Assembly (NCBI GenBank): GCA_964423265.1
Contig: CAYREF010000012.1
Span: 1-40,266 of the forward strand
Reading direction: 5' to 3'
Origin: M55B165 sp964423265
GTDB lineage: Bacteria > Actinomycetota > Humimicrobiia > Humimicrobiales > Humimicrobiaceae
Length of the DNA: 40,266 bases
In this document: one piece after another, positions 24,983 through 33,519 of the stretch
Numbering within the stretch: position 1 is the stretch's first letter
Layout of the letters: every line of letters begins with the position of its first letter
The notes under the pieces: model-generated
Told to the model about the DNA's origin: nothing
Database searches by the model: none
The model's input: only the letters and a program-made list of their open reading frames with translations
Program-made: the position numbers and the translations under genes

Positions 24983-25948
24983 ATGAAACTCGGAGTTATG
25001 GGAGCAGTTTATGGAAATAAATCATGGAAAGAAGCGTGTAGCCTGGCAAAAAAGGCCGGCCTAAAAGCAATAGAGCCTGGTGCTGGTGGATTTGTGGGGA
25101 AAAATCTATGTAATCCGGGAGAGTTTCTGTCTGATAAGAATAAATTGGATGAATTTAAGAAGGTAGCAGAAGATGCCGGTCTTGAGATAAGCGGGCTGGC
25201 CTGCCACGGAAATCCACTTCACCCAAATAGCGATATAGCAAAACAGCATAAAAAAGACTTAGAGGAAGCAACCCAGCTGGCCCAAAAAATTGGCGTAGGC
25301 GTTATAACCTGTTTTGCAGGGTGTCCCGGAAGCTCAGATGATGATAGGAATCCCAACTGGATTACCTGTCCTTGGCCCCCTTATTTTGAAGAAACCTTAA
25401 AATGGCAATGGGAAGAAAAAGTGGTGCCATTCTGGAAGGAAATGTCAAATACTGGCAAAAAGTATGGGGTAAAGTTTGCCTTTGAAATGCACCCAGGTGA
25501 TGTGGTATACAACCCTGAGGCGCTGCTTAGGCTAAGAGAAGAGGTAGGAGCGGGGCAGATTGCCTGCAATTTTGATCCCAGCCATCTTTTCTGGCAGCAA
25601 ATAGATCCCATAGTGGCAATAAAGCGGGTATCTGAGCTAATTGTCCACGTACATGCAAAAGACAGCAAGGTTGACAACTCTGTAGTAGAGTACAGGGGAG
25701 TAAATGATCCCAAGCATTATGGTGATATTGCAAACCGTGCCTGGACTTTTAGGACTGTTGGATACGGGCACAGCTCAGAGTTTTGGAATGAGTTTGTATC
25801 AATCTTGAGGCTGGTAGGCTATGACGGGGTTATAAGCATTGAACATGAAGACCCCCTAATGTCAGCAGATGAAGGCCTAAAGAAGGCAATAGAGTTTCTA
25901 AGGTCAGTGCTCCTGTTTGAAAAGCCCGGAGAGATGTGGTGGGCTTAA
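24983..25948 (+). CDS. Sugar phosphate isomerase/epimerase (AP endonuclease 2-like TIM barrel), first copy
   Basis: 321 residues of the xylose-isomerase-like TIM-barrel superfamily. Metal-site segments are visible as FAFEMHPGD, CNFDPSHLFWQ, VHVHAKDS and SIEHEDP, supplying Glu, Asp/His, His and Glu ligands. It may isomerise, epimerise or eliminate from a keto-sugar made by the adjacent Gfo/Idh/MocA oxidoreductase (28-base gap). ACGGAGGGG precedes the ATG. The gene is richer in G+C than its neighbours: 33 of 60 bases at 25501-25560. Confidence 0.88.
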   Translation: MKLGVMGAVYGNKSWKEACSLAKKAGLKAIEPGAGGFVGKNLCNPGEFLSDKNKLDEFKKVAEDAGLEISGLACHGNPLHPNSDIAKQHKKDLEEATQLAQKIGVGVITCFAGCPGSSDDDRNPNWITCPWPPYFEETLKWQWEEKVVPFWKEMSNTGKKYGVKFAFEMHPGDVVYNPEALLRLREEVGAGQIACNFDPSHLFWQQIDPIVAIKRVSELIVHVHAKDSKVDNSVVEYRGVNDPKHYGDIANRAWTFRTVGYGHSSEFWNEFVSILRLVGYDGVISIEHEDPLMSADEGLKKAIEFLRSVLLFEKPGEMWWA

Positions 25949-25976
25949 AGAAAAGCAAGAAGGAAGGAGAGATATT

Positions 25977-27176
25977 ATGGCTGAGAAGAAAGCAGGCTTT
26001 ACCTCCATGGCAGCAGAAAAAGCAGCGGGTGATATACCTGAGATTGGAATTGGCATGCTTGGCTATGCTTTCATGGGTAAAGCACATAGCAATGGATTTA
26101 AGAAGATGCCCTATATATTCTGGCCACCTCCAGCAATTCCCAAGCTGGTAAACATATGCGGAAGAACTAAGGACAAGGTGGCAGAGGAAGCCCTAAGGTA
26201 CGGCTATAGCAAGTACTGCACAGACTGGCATAAGCTAATAGAAGATGAGGATGTTGACGTCCTGGTAAATGTAGGGCCTAACAATATACATCACGGACCC
26301 TGTATTGAAGCTGCCAGGGCAGGAAAGCACATAGTCTGTGAAAAACCTCTGGCAAGGACAGCCAAAGAAGCCAAAGAAATGCTGGATGCAGCTAATAAAG
26401 CAGGGATAAAGCACCTATGCAACTTTAACTACCGCATGGTTCCGGCCCTGGCTCTAGCTAAAAATTTAATATCTGATGGAAAGATTGGAAAGATATTTCA
26501 CTTTAGGGCAAAATATTTGCAGGAATGGATAGTAGATGAGGATTTCCCCCTGGTCTGGAGACTTAAAAAAGATGTTGCGGGTTCAGGGGCACTGGGAGAC
26601 CTTGGCTCCCATATAATAGATCTTGCCAGGTGGCTTTGCTCAGAGCCAACTTCAGTTTACGCTATTACCAGGACCTTCATAGAAGAGAGGCCCCTTGAAG
26701 ATAATCCAGACAAGAAGGGAAAGGTTGAAGTTGATGATGCATTTGCTGCCACCATAGAATTTGAAAATGGAGCTATAGGTACTCTTGAATCCTCAAGGTT
26801 CTGTCCGGGAAGAAAAAACTGCCAGGTAGTAGAGATAAACGGCGAGCTGGGTAGTATATATTTTGAGCTTGAGAATTTAAATTACCTGCATGTATATTTC
26901 AAGGATGAAGATCCCGAAGAGACTGTAGGGTTTCATGCCATAAATGTTACCGAGGCATTCCACCCTTATTACAAGAATTGGTGGCCCCATGGCCATATTA
27001 TAGGTTGGGAGAACACCTTTGTACATACTGCTTACAATATAGCTAATGCAGTTATAAATGGCAAAGACTTAGAGCCCATGGTTGCAACCTTTAAAGACGG
27101 GTACAGGAATGCAGTTATATGTGATGCAATACTTAATTCTGCACAATCAGGGAAAAAAGAAAAAATAGTTTATTAA
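25977..27176 (+). CDS. Gfo/Idh/MocA-family oxidoreductase, first copy
   Basis: 399 residues. After a ~25-residue N-terminal extension comes a Rossmann start (IGIGMLGYAFMGKAHSNGF), then the family's EKP motif in HIVCEKPLARTAKEAKEML and the NFNYRMVPAL substrate segment. It is an NAD(P)-dependent sugar or polyol dehydrogenase, probably acting with the TIM-barrel protein upstream. ATG 25977 is chosen because AAGGAGA lies just before it; an in-frame upstream start at 25917 overlaps the previous gene. G+C is high for this region (32 of 60 at 26581-26640). Confidence 0.9.
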   Translation: MAEKKAGFTSMAAEKAAGDIPEIGIGMLGYAFMGKAHSNGFKKMPYIFWPPPAIPKLVNICGRTKDKVAEEALRYGYSKYCTDWHKLIEDEDVDVLVNVGPNNIHHGPCIEAARAGKHIVCEKPLARTAKEAKEMLDAANKAGIKHLCNFNYRMVPALALAKNLISDGKIGKIFHFRAKYLQEWIVDEDFPLVWRLKKDVAGSGALGDLGSHIIDLARWLCSEPTSVYAITRTFIEERPLEDNPDKKGKVEVDDAFAATIEFENGAIGTLESSRFCPGRKNCQVVEINGELGSIYFELENLNYLHVYFKDEDPEETVGFHAINVTEAFHPYYKNWWPHGHIIGWENTFVHTAYNIANAVINGKDLEPMVATFKDGYRNAVICDAILNSAQSGKKEKIVY

Positions 27177-27191
27177 TATTGGGGGTATTAA

Positions 27192-28040
27192 ATGAAGTAT
27201 GGAATAAATACTTTATTATATGCTGGCACTTTTACTGATGAATATCTGGATTTATTTAAAAAATTTAAAAGTATAGGCTTTGATGGCGTTGAAATTGCCT
27301 TGGAAAACAAAGGAGATATAGATTTCAATAAAACATTAAAATCTTGTAAGGAAAATGACCTGGAATGTTGTTCTATTTGTGGCTTATTTGGCCCGGATAG
27401 AGATATAAGGGGGCCTAATAGGGAATATATTGAAAATGGTATAAATTACATCAAGGATTGCATAGATGCCTGTGTAAGCCTTGAATGTAATCTGTTTGCG
27501 GGTCCTTCTTATTCTTCTGTGGGAAGGGCAAATCTGGAGACCGAACAGGATAAGCAAAAGCAATGGGATACAACAGTTAAAAGCTTTAAAGAAGTTTGTA
27601 ATTATGCAAAAGAGAAAGGGGTGTATATAGCTATAGAGCCTCTAAACAGGTTTGAAACCGACTTTATAAATATTTGCAAAGATGCTATCAGGATGGTGGA
27701 AGATGTTGGAAGTGAAATGTTAAAGATACATCTTGATACGTTCCATATGAATATTGAGGAAAAAAGCTCCAGGGAAGCCATCCTAGATGCTGATAACCTG
27801 TTGTATCTTTTGCATGCAAGTGAAAATGATAGAGGCACACCTGGAACTGGTCAGGTCCACTGGGATGAAATAGCAGAAGCCGTTAGGGAAATTGGTTATA
27901 ACAAGTATGTAGTTATTGAATCGTTTACTCCGGAAGTAAAAGTTATTGCTAAAGCTGCTTCCATATGGAGACCTACTGAAAAGGATGCTTTTACTCTTGC
28001 TGAAAAGGGACTTAAATTTTTAAAAAACTTATTTGGATAA
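27192..28040 (+). CDS. D-tagatose/D-psicose 3-epimerase family protein
   Basis: 282 residues. All ketohexose 3-epimerase signatures are present: IEPLNRFETDF, HLDTFHMNIEE, SENDRGTPGTGQVHWDEI and VIESF. Expected metal and catalytic residues are E149, D182, H208 and E243, with H185 nearby. Family members interconvert C3 epimers of free ketoses such as tagatose, psicose and sometimes ribulose/xylulose; the substrate cannot be fixed by sequence. In contrast to the two genes before it, this gene is very AT-rich (16 of 60 bases G/C at 27241-27300). Confidence 0.88.
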   Translation: MKYGINTLLYAGTFTDEYLDLFKKFKSIGFDGVEIALENKGDIDFNKTLKSCKENDLECCSICGLFGPDRDIRGPNREYIENGINYIKDCIDACVSLECNLFAGPSYSSVGRANLETEQDKQKQWDTTVKSFKEVCNYAKEKGVYIAIEPLNRFETDFINICKDAIRMVEDVGSEMLKIHLDTFHMNIEEKSSREAILDADNLLYLLHASENDRGTPGTGQVHWDEIAEAVREIGYNKYVVIESFTPEVKVIAKAASIWRPTEKDAFTLAEKGLKFLKNLFG

Positions 28041-28073
28041 AAATATATTATAAAAAGAGAACGGAGCTAATTG

Positions 28074-29180
28074 ATGGCTGAAATAGCAATAAAGGAAATG
28101 GTAAAAAGGTTTGAGGATCTGGTTGCAGTTAATAACTTAAACTTAACTATTAACGATAAGGAATTTATGGTTCTTTTGGGCCCATCAGGTTGCGGGAAAA
28201 CTACTACATTGAGATGTATTTCAGGTCTTGATATTCCAGATGAGGGGCAAATATTAATTGATGGTCAGAATGTGACTATAAAAAGAGCATCAAAAAGGGA
28301 TATTGCCTTTGTATTTCAATTATATGCGCTATATCCTCATCTAACTGCATATGAAAATATTGCTTTCCCGTTAAAGGCTCAAAAATACAGTAAGAAAAAA
28401 ATAAAGCAGGAAATAGAAAGAGCAGCAGAAATTCTTCAAATACAAAATATTTTAAAAAAGAAGCCAAAAGAGCTTTCAGGTGGGGACATGCAGAGGGTTG
28501 CTCTGGGAAGAGCTATCGTGAGAAGGCCTAAAGCCTTTTTGCTGGACGAGCCAATTGGCACACTTGATGCTAAATTCAGGGAAGAAATGAGAACTGAGCT
28601 TAAGAAACTGCATGTTGACATTGATGCAACCACTGTTTATGTAACCCACGACCAAGTGGAAGCTATGTCAATGGGGGACAGGATTGCGGTAATAAAGCTT
28701 GGAGTTCTGCAGCAGGTTGGTACCCCGAATGAAATATATTCTGAGCCTAATAACCTGTTTGTGGCAAACTTTATAGGAAGCCCGGGAATGAATTTCATAG
28801 GATGTAAACCTGTAAGAAATTCAGAAGGGAAACTGGGTTTGCTTATTAAATCCATCGAATTCGTGATGTCTATTCCTGAAAAAATACAGAAATTGATAGT
28901 AGATAAAAAGGCTGAAGACAAAGACCTTATATTAGGGGTAAGACCCGAAAATATTATATTTTCAACACAACCTGAGCAAGGTTATGCAAAAACAAAAGTT
29001 TATGTAATTGAGGTTATGGGCTCTTATAATATTATAGATATTAAATTAGGGCCTGAAACGTTGAGAGTACGGTCTTTACCTGATGTGAGGCCAGAAATTG
29101 GTTCTGATGCCTATATAACTTTTGATATGGATAGGATTACCTTGTTTGACAAGGAAACAGAGCAATCAATAATGAAATAA
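28074..29180 (+). CDS. ABC sugar importer ATPase (MalK/UgpC type), first copy
   Basis: 368 residues. Walker A is GPSGCGKTT, the Q-loop FQLYALYPHL, the signature LSGGDMQR, Walker B AFLLDEPIGTLD and the H-loop VTHDQVEAMS. A C-terminal TOBE-type regulatory domain follows (about 240-368). The signature and D-loop differ slightly from the MalK consensus. ATG 28074 is preferred to TTG 28071, with CGGAG upstream. It probably forms a heterodimer with the next ATPase, serving the two permeases. Confidence 0.93.
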   Translation: MAEIAIKEMVKRFEDLVAVNNLNLTINDKEFMVLLGPSGCGKTTTLRCISGLDIPDEGQILIDGQNVTIKRASKRDIAFVFQLYALYPHLTAYENIAFPLKAQKYSKKKIKQEIERAAEILQIQNILKKKPKELSGGDMQRVALGRAIVRRPKAFLLDEPIGTLDAKFREEMRTELKKLHVDIDATTVYVTHDQVEAMSMGDRIAVIKLGVLQQVGTPNEIYSEPNNLFVANFIGSPGMNFIGCKPVRNSEGKLGLLIKSIEFVMSIPEKIQKLIVDKKAEDKDLILGVRPENIIFSTQPEQGYAKTKVYVIEVMGSYNIIDIKLGPETLRVRSLPDVRPEIGSDAYITFDMDRITLFDKETEQSIMK

Positions 29181-29202
29181 ATAAGTAGCGGGGAGAAACA
29201 TA

Positions 29203-30294
29203 ATGGTAGACGTAAAACTTAAATCTCTAACCAAGACATTTGGTGATATAACAGCTGTTGACAACATGAATCTAGAGGTAAAGGATAAAGAATTCTTTAT
29301 TTTGCTGGGGCCTACTGGTGCAGGCAAAACTACTACCCTGAGACTTATATCCGGAATTGAAAAACCTGATAAGGGGGATATCTATCTTGGTGGCACCAAG
29401 GTCAATGATTTCTCTCCAGCATTAAGAGATGTGGCCTTTGTGTTTCAGTATTATACTTTGTACCCTAATTATACAGTAAGAAAGAATTTGGAATTTCCGC
29501 TTAAATCAAATTTAAGAAAAACCCCTCAGCAGGAAATGGATAAAAAAATAAAAGAAGTTGCCGAGGTTCTTCATATAGAGCACCTGCTGGAAAGAGAAAC
29601 GGTTAACCTTAGCGGTGGGGAGATGCAGCGAGTAGCTATTGGAAGGGCAATCGTGAGGACTCCAAAGGTATTTTTGATGGATGAGCCCCTATCTAACCTA
29701 GACGCTAAACTGAGGGAAGAGATGAGGGCAGAACTAGCTCACCTTCACCTGGATCTAGGCTCTACTTTCTTCTATGTAACTCATGACCAGATAGAAGCTA
29801 TGACCATGGCAGACAGGATAGCCATACTGAATGAAGGTAAGATATTGCAAATTGGTAGCCCGGATGATATATACAATAATCCCAAAAACATGTTTGTAGC
29901 TAAATTTGTAGGAAGCCCGGTTATAAATATGTTGGATGGTTATATAGACGGGGATAAGGTAATTGTAGAAAAAGAAGCAATGGTATGCACACTTCATGAT
30001 AACCAATGTAAAATGCTTAATGGATATGATAAAAAAAAGGTAGTAATTGGGATAAGACCTGAAGATGTGGAGATTTCCAGGGAAAAAAAAGGTGTTAATT
30101 CTTTTAAGGCTTCGATATATTTTAAACAAAGTATGGGCGTTGAAGACATACTGAATCTTAAGATAAACGGGACTATTTTCAAGGCTATTGCACCCCCAAA
30201 GCTAATGGCTGAAATTAAAGAATCCGTATATGCTACAATCAAAATTGATAGGTCGCACTTATTTGATCCCGAAACCGAAGAATGTATAACTTAA
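29203..30294 (+). CDS. ABC sugar importer ATPase (MalK/UgpC type), second copy
   Basis: 363 residues. Walker A is GPTGAGKTT, the Q-loop FQYYTLYPNY, the signature LSGGEMQR, Walker B VFLMDEPLSNLD and the H-loop VTHDQIEAMTMADR. A TOBE-type C-terminal domain is present. A GGGGAG Shine-Dalgarno lies upstream. Two different ATPases for one importer are unusual for sugar systems, which mostly use a homodimer, but are known in glycerol-type systems. Confidence 0.93.
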   Translation: MVDVKLKSLTKTFGDITAVDNMNLEVKDKEFFILLGPTGAGKTTTLRLISGIEKPDKGDIYLGGTKVNDFSPALRDVAFVFQYYTLYPNYTVRKNLEFPLKSNLRKTPQQEMDKKIKEVAEVLHIEHLLERETVNLSGGEMQRVAIGRAIVRTPKVFLMDEPLSNLDAKLREEMRAELAHLHLDLGSTFFYVTHDQIEAMTMADRIAILNEGKILQIGSPDDIYNNPKNMFVAKFVGSPVINMLDGYIDGDKVIVEKEAMVCTLHDNQCKMLNGYDKKKVVIGIRPEDVEISREKKGVNSFKASIYFKQSMGVEDILNLKINGTIFKAIAPPKLMAEIKESVYATIKIDRSHLFDPETEECIT

Positions 30295-30320
30295 AAATTT
30301 AGGTAAAAGAAAGACAAATA

Positions 30321-31502
30321 ATGCAAAACACAAAAAAAATTGTAGAAAAAGCAATAGAAGAGACAAACGGCATCCTAAGGCTAAAACCTGCCTGGGTGGC
30401 AAGGGATTTCCTACCCCCTGGCAGGAGGCTGGGCCTAAAAGAGAAAGACTATGATGTAGGGGAGAGGGGATGGATATCAGAACGCTGGCTTGCCTCCACT
30501 ACCAAGGCAGACAATGCCGTAGGCCCTCCTGATGAAGGGCTGAGCTACCTTAAAATAGATGATGCTATTACTCTAAAGGAGGCAGTAGAAGCTGCTCCCA
30601 CCCTTATAATGGGAAAAGATTATGCCAAAAACCACCAGGGCCTGGGAAGGCTTGCTAAAATATATGACTTTGCAGACAGGATTCCCTACCACATACACCA
30701 GATGCAAAAAGATGCTGCCCTCCTGGGAAGAAAATCAAAAGATGAAGCCTACTACTTTCCAGAAGATGTAGATATGGGCCCTCATCCTGAAACTTTCTTT
30801 GGGGTGCATCCCTATATAGCAGAACAAAAAAAGCACGATATTCTCCTTTCCTACCTTGAGGACTGGAACAGCGACTTAATCCTCAAGCATTCCAGGGCTT
30901 ACAAAAACATAGCCGGTGAAGGGTTTATCCTTCCTTCAGGGATACTGCATGCCCCTGGCACTGCAGTTACCATAGAGCTACAGGAAGACTCAGATGTATT
31001 TGCCATGCTTCAGGCACTGGTAGCAGGAAAGATAATATCAAAGGAGCTTCTATATAAGGATATAAGGGACATAGACAGGGAAAAATACGCAGAGAAAGCA
31101 GTACTGGACCAGATAAACTGGAAAGATAGTGGGGACCCTTACTTTTATGAAAACTTCCACCTAGAGCCAAAGCTTGCCGACAGCCAGGGTGGGGGAGAGG
31201 AGTACTGGATCTATTACAGTAGTCATAAATTCAGCGGTAAAAAGCTTATAGTAAAGCCGGGTAAAACCTATAAAAGCGTTGATGCTGGGGTATACAATAT
31301 CCTGGTATGGCAGGGTGAGGGAATCTTTGACGGACATAGGATAGAGGCTAAAAACTTTGACCTTGATGAGCTGCTTGTAACCTGCCAGAAGGCAGTAAAG
31401 CCAATAGAGATTAAAAACACCGGGGAAGGTGAGCTGGTAATATTTAAGTTTTTTGGCCCTGACATAAACAAGGATATACCTTGGATTAAAAAGTATAAGT
31501 AA
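30321..31502 (+). CDS. Cupin-type phosphomannose-isomerase-like protein
   Basis: 393 residues. Metal-binding cupin elements are PYHIHQM (two His), KDEAYYF (Glu) and GEGFILPSGILHAPGTA (His), as in class I mannose-6-phosphate isomerases, with a second C-terminal cupin-like half (about 290-390). The N-terminal region, with GERGWISERWLAST, is not typical of ManA, so a different aldose/ketose isomerase is possible. The gene is the most G+C-rich of the region: 36 of 60 bases at 30481-30540. The Shine-Dalgarno is weak. Confidence 0.75.
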   Translation: MQNTKKIVEKAIEETNGILRLKPAWVARDFLPPGRRLGLKEKDYDVGERGWISERWLASTTKADNAVGPPDEGLSYLKIDDAITLKEAVEAAPTLIMGKDYAKNHQGLGRLAKIYDFADRIPYHIHQMQKDAALLGRKSKDEAYYFPEDVDMGPHPETFFGVHPYIAEQKKHDILLSYLEDWNSDLILKHSRAYKNIAGEGFILPSGILHAPGTAVTIELQEDSDVFAMLQALVAGKIISKELLYKDIRDIDREKYAEKAVLDQINWKDSGDPYFYENFHLEPKLADSQGGGEEYWIYYSSHKFSGKKLIVKPGKTYKSVDAGVYNILVWQGEGIFDGHRIEAKNFDLDELLVTCQKAVKPIEIKNTGEGELVIFKFFGPDINKDIPWIKKYK

Positions 31503-31519
31503 CTAGAGGAGGAATAAAT

Positions 31520-32404
31520 ATGGCTAAAAAAACATCAATTGGCGGATGGGCTTATATCTGGGGCGGATACCAGGAAGAGCCCATATCACTAGATACAGTA
31601 GTTGAAAAATTATCCGGACTCGGTTTCGATGGAATTGAGATGGCGGCATTTCCACCACATTTGGACCCTAACACCAAAGAGAAAAGGATGGAGGTAAAAA
31701 AATTACTGGACAGCAAAGGATTGGAGGTATCGGGACTAGCTGCACCTTTTCCGTCTCCTTCAACTTCAGATAAAAAGGAATATTTGGACGCGGTAAAATC
31801 TAATCTAGAAATTTGTAAGGACTTAAATATCTTCAAGTTAAGGGTGGACTCCATTGATCCCCCAACTGAAGTGCCTGGCAATATGGATTATGAGACTTGT
31901 TTTTCTAAAGTAGCTGAGGTTTGGAGGGATTCAGCAGAATTATGCCAAAAAAGCGCGGTTAAGCTGATATGGGAATTTGAACCCGGATTTCTTTTTAATA
32001 AGCCAAGTGAAGTAACCAGAATGGTATATAAGGTTGACCATCCCAATTTTTCAGTATTATTTGACTCATGCCACGCTTACATGTGCGGAGTGGTGGGAGC
32101 ACGGCAAATGGGCAAAAAAGAGATACTTCCTGGAGGGATTGTACAGTTTGCTCATATGCTAACCGGAAAAATCGGCCACATACACTTAATAGATTCCGAT
32201 GGTACCCTGCATGATGATGATACCAGTACTCACGCACCCCTTGGGACTGGCCTTTTAGACTTTGATAAGATAATTTCAGCAATACTTGAAGCTGGTTATG
32301 ATGATGAGTGGTGGCCTATTGATTTATGCTTCTGGCCAAATGCTTTAGATGTTACTAAAGATAATAAGGAATTTTTAGACAAATTAATAAAAAAATATGG
32401 CTAG
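31520..32404 (+). CDS. Sugar phosphate isomerase/epimerase TIM-barrel protein, third copy
   Basis: 294 residues of the xylose-isomerase-like fold. Metal-site segments are LIWEFEPGF (Glu), VLFDSCHAYM (Asp, His) and GHIHLIDSDG (His). The last position, usually Glu, appears as Asp in WPIDLCFWP. Reaction unknown; likely a keto-sugar isomerase, epimerase or eliminase paired with one of the oxidoreductases. An AGGAGG Shine-Dalgarno precedes the ATG, with 17 bases from the upstream gene. Confidence 0.85.
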   Translation: MAKKTSIGGWAYIWGGYQEEPISLDTVVEKLSGLGFDGIEMAAFPPHLDPNTKEKRMEVKKLLDSKGLEVSGLAAPFPSPSTSDKKEYLDAVKSNLEICKDLNIFKLRVDSIDPPTEVPGNMDYETCFSKVAEVWRDSAELCQKSAVKLIWEFEPGFLFNKPSEVTRMVYKVDHPNFSVLFDSCHAYMCGVVGARQMGKKEILPGGIVQFAHMLTGKIGHIHLIDSDGTLHDDDTSTHAPLGTGLLDFDKIISAILEAGYDDEWWPIDLCFWPNALDVTKDNKEFLDKLIKKYG

Positions 32405-32419
32405 ACGGGGAGGATGAAA

Positions 32420-33499
32420 GTGACTGAAAAAATGAAAGCCCAGGTATTTTATGAAGCCGAAAAAATGAAACTTGAAGAGATTCCTGTTCCTGAAATTTCG
32501 GATGTAGAGGTACTTGTTAAAGTTAAGAATGTGGGCATTTGTGGTTCTGACATCTCTTATTATTATGGCCTAAGTCCACTAGATACTCCTGACGGCAAAG
32601 GGCCTTTAGTGCTGGGCCATGAGTTTACAGGAGAGGTAACCAAAGTTGGCAAGGTACCCGAATCACTAGGGCTGTTTAGCCAGGGGGATAGGGTAGTAGT
32701 AAATCCCGTACAACACTGCAATGCTTGCTATTACTGTGCTGAAGGGAAAACACATATGTGTGAAAATATAAAAGTTCCCGGTGTTTCAACAAACGGAGGG
32801 TTTGCAGAATATTGTGCTTCCCATTATACAGGTCTTTTTAAACTGCCTGAAAATGTAAGTTATTCAGCAGGCGCATTCACCGAACCCTTTGCCTGCGTGG
32901 TTTATGCTATAAAGAAGGCAGAAATAGAGCCAGGGCAGTTTGTAGTAATATTTGGCCCTGGACCTATGGGGCAAATGATGGTACAGCTAGCTAAATCGGT
33001 AGGGGCAGGAAAAATAGCCTTAATCGGAACTAGGGATTACCGTTTGGAGATGGGCGAGAAATATGGAGCAGACTTTATTTACAACATCAGGGATAAGAAC
33101 TCTAAATATTATACCGATGATCTCAAGTCATCGATCTCAGAAATTACTGATGGAAAATTAACAGACAGGGCACTTGTACCCACTAGCTCAAATGATGCTT
33201 TTGAACAGGCTATAGAGGTTACCGGAAATTGTGCAATACTTATCCATTTTGGCCTTCCTAATGAAGATGATGTTATACATGTCCCTGCCCTAAGCTTCCA
33301 TACCATGGACAAAGAAATAAGGTCATCTTGGTTAGCACCCCAAGTTTGGCCTACTGCTGTGAGAGCGGTAAAGGAAGGGCTGGTTGATGTGGAGGCATTA
33401 GTTTCACATACTTTTCCATTGGAAGAAACTGAAAAAGCCATAATTAATTTAAAGAAAAGAGTAAATAATCCTATGAAGGTGCAAATAGTTCTTGAATAA
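32420..33499 (+). CDS. Zinc-dependent polyol/threonine-type dehydrogenase (MDR family)
   Basis: About 359 residues. Catalytic zinc ligands are Cys41 (GICGSD) and His67-Glu68 (LGHEFTGEV). The structural zinc site is C100, C103, C106 and C114. The NAD-binding glycine motif is FGPGPMGQMM. The closest functional types are sorbitol/xylitol and threonine dehydrogenases; with xylulokinase nearby, oxidation of a pentitol to xylulose is a plausible but unproven role. GTG 32420 lies six bases after GGGGAGG, whereas ATG 32414 directly abuts it and would be poorly used. Confidence 0.88.
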   Translation: MTEKMKAQVFYEAEKMKLEEIPVPEISDVEVLVKVKNVGICGSDISYYYGLSPLDTPDGKGPLVLGHEFTGEVTKVGKVPESLGLFSQGDRVVVNPVQHCNACYYCAEGKTHMCENIKVPGVSTNGGFAEYCASHYTGLFKLPENVSYSAGAFTEPFACVVYAIKKAEIEPGQFVVIFGPGPMGQMMVQLAKSVGAGKIALIGTRDYRLEMGEKYGADFIYNIRDKNSKYYTDDLKSSISEITDGKLTDRALVPTSSNDAFEQAIEVTGNCAILIHFGLPNEDDVIHVPALSFHTMDKEIRSSWLAPQVWPTAVRAVKEGLVDVEALVSHTFPLEETEKAIINLKKRVNNPMKVQIVLE

Positions 33500-33519
33500 T
33501 AAATATGTTCGGAGGGGAA

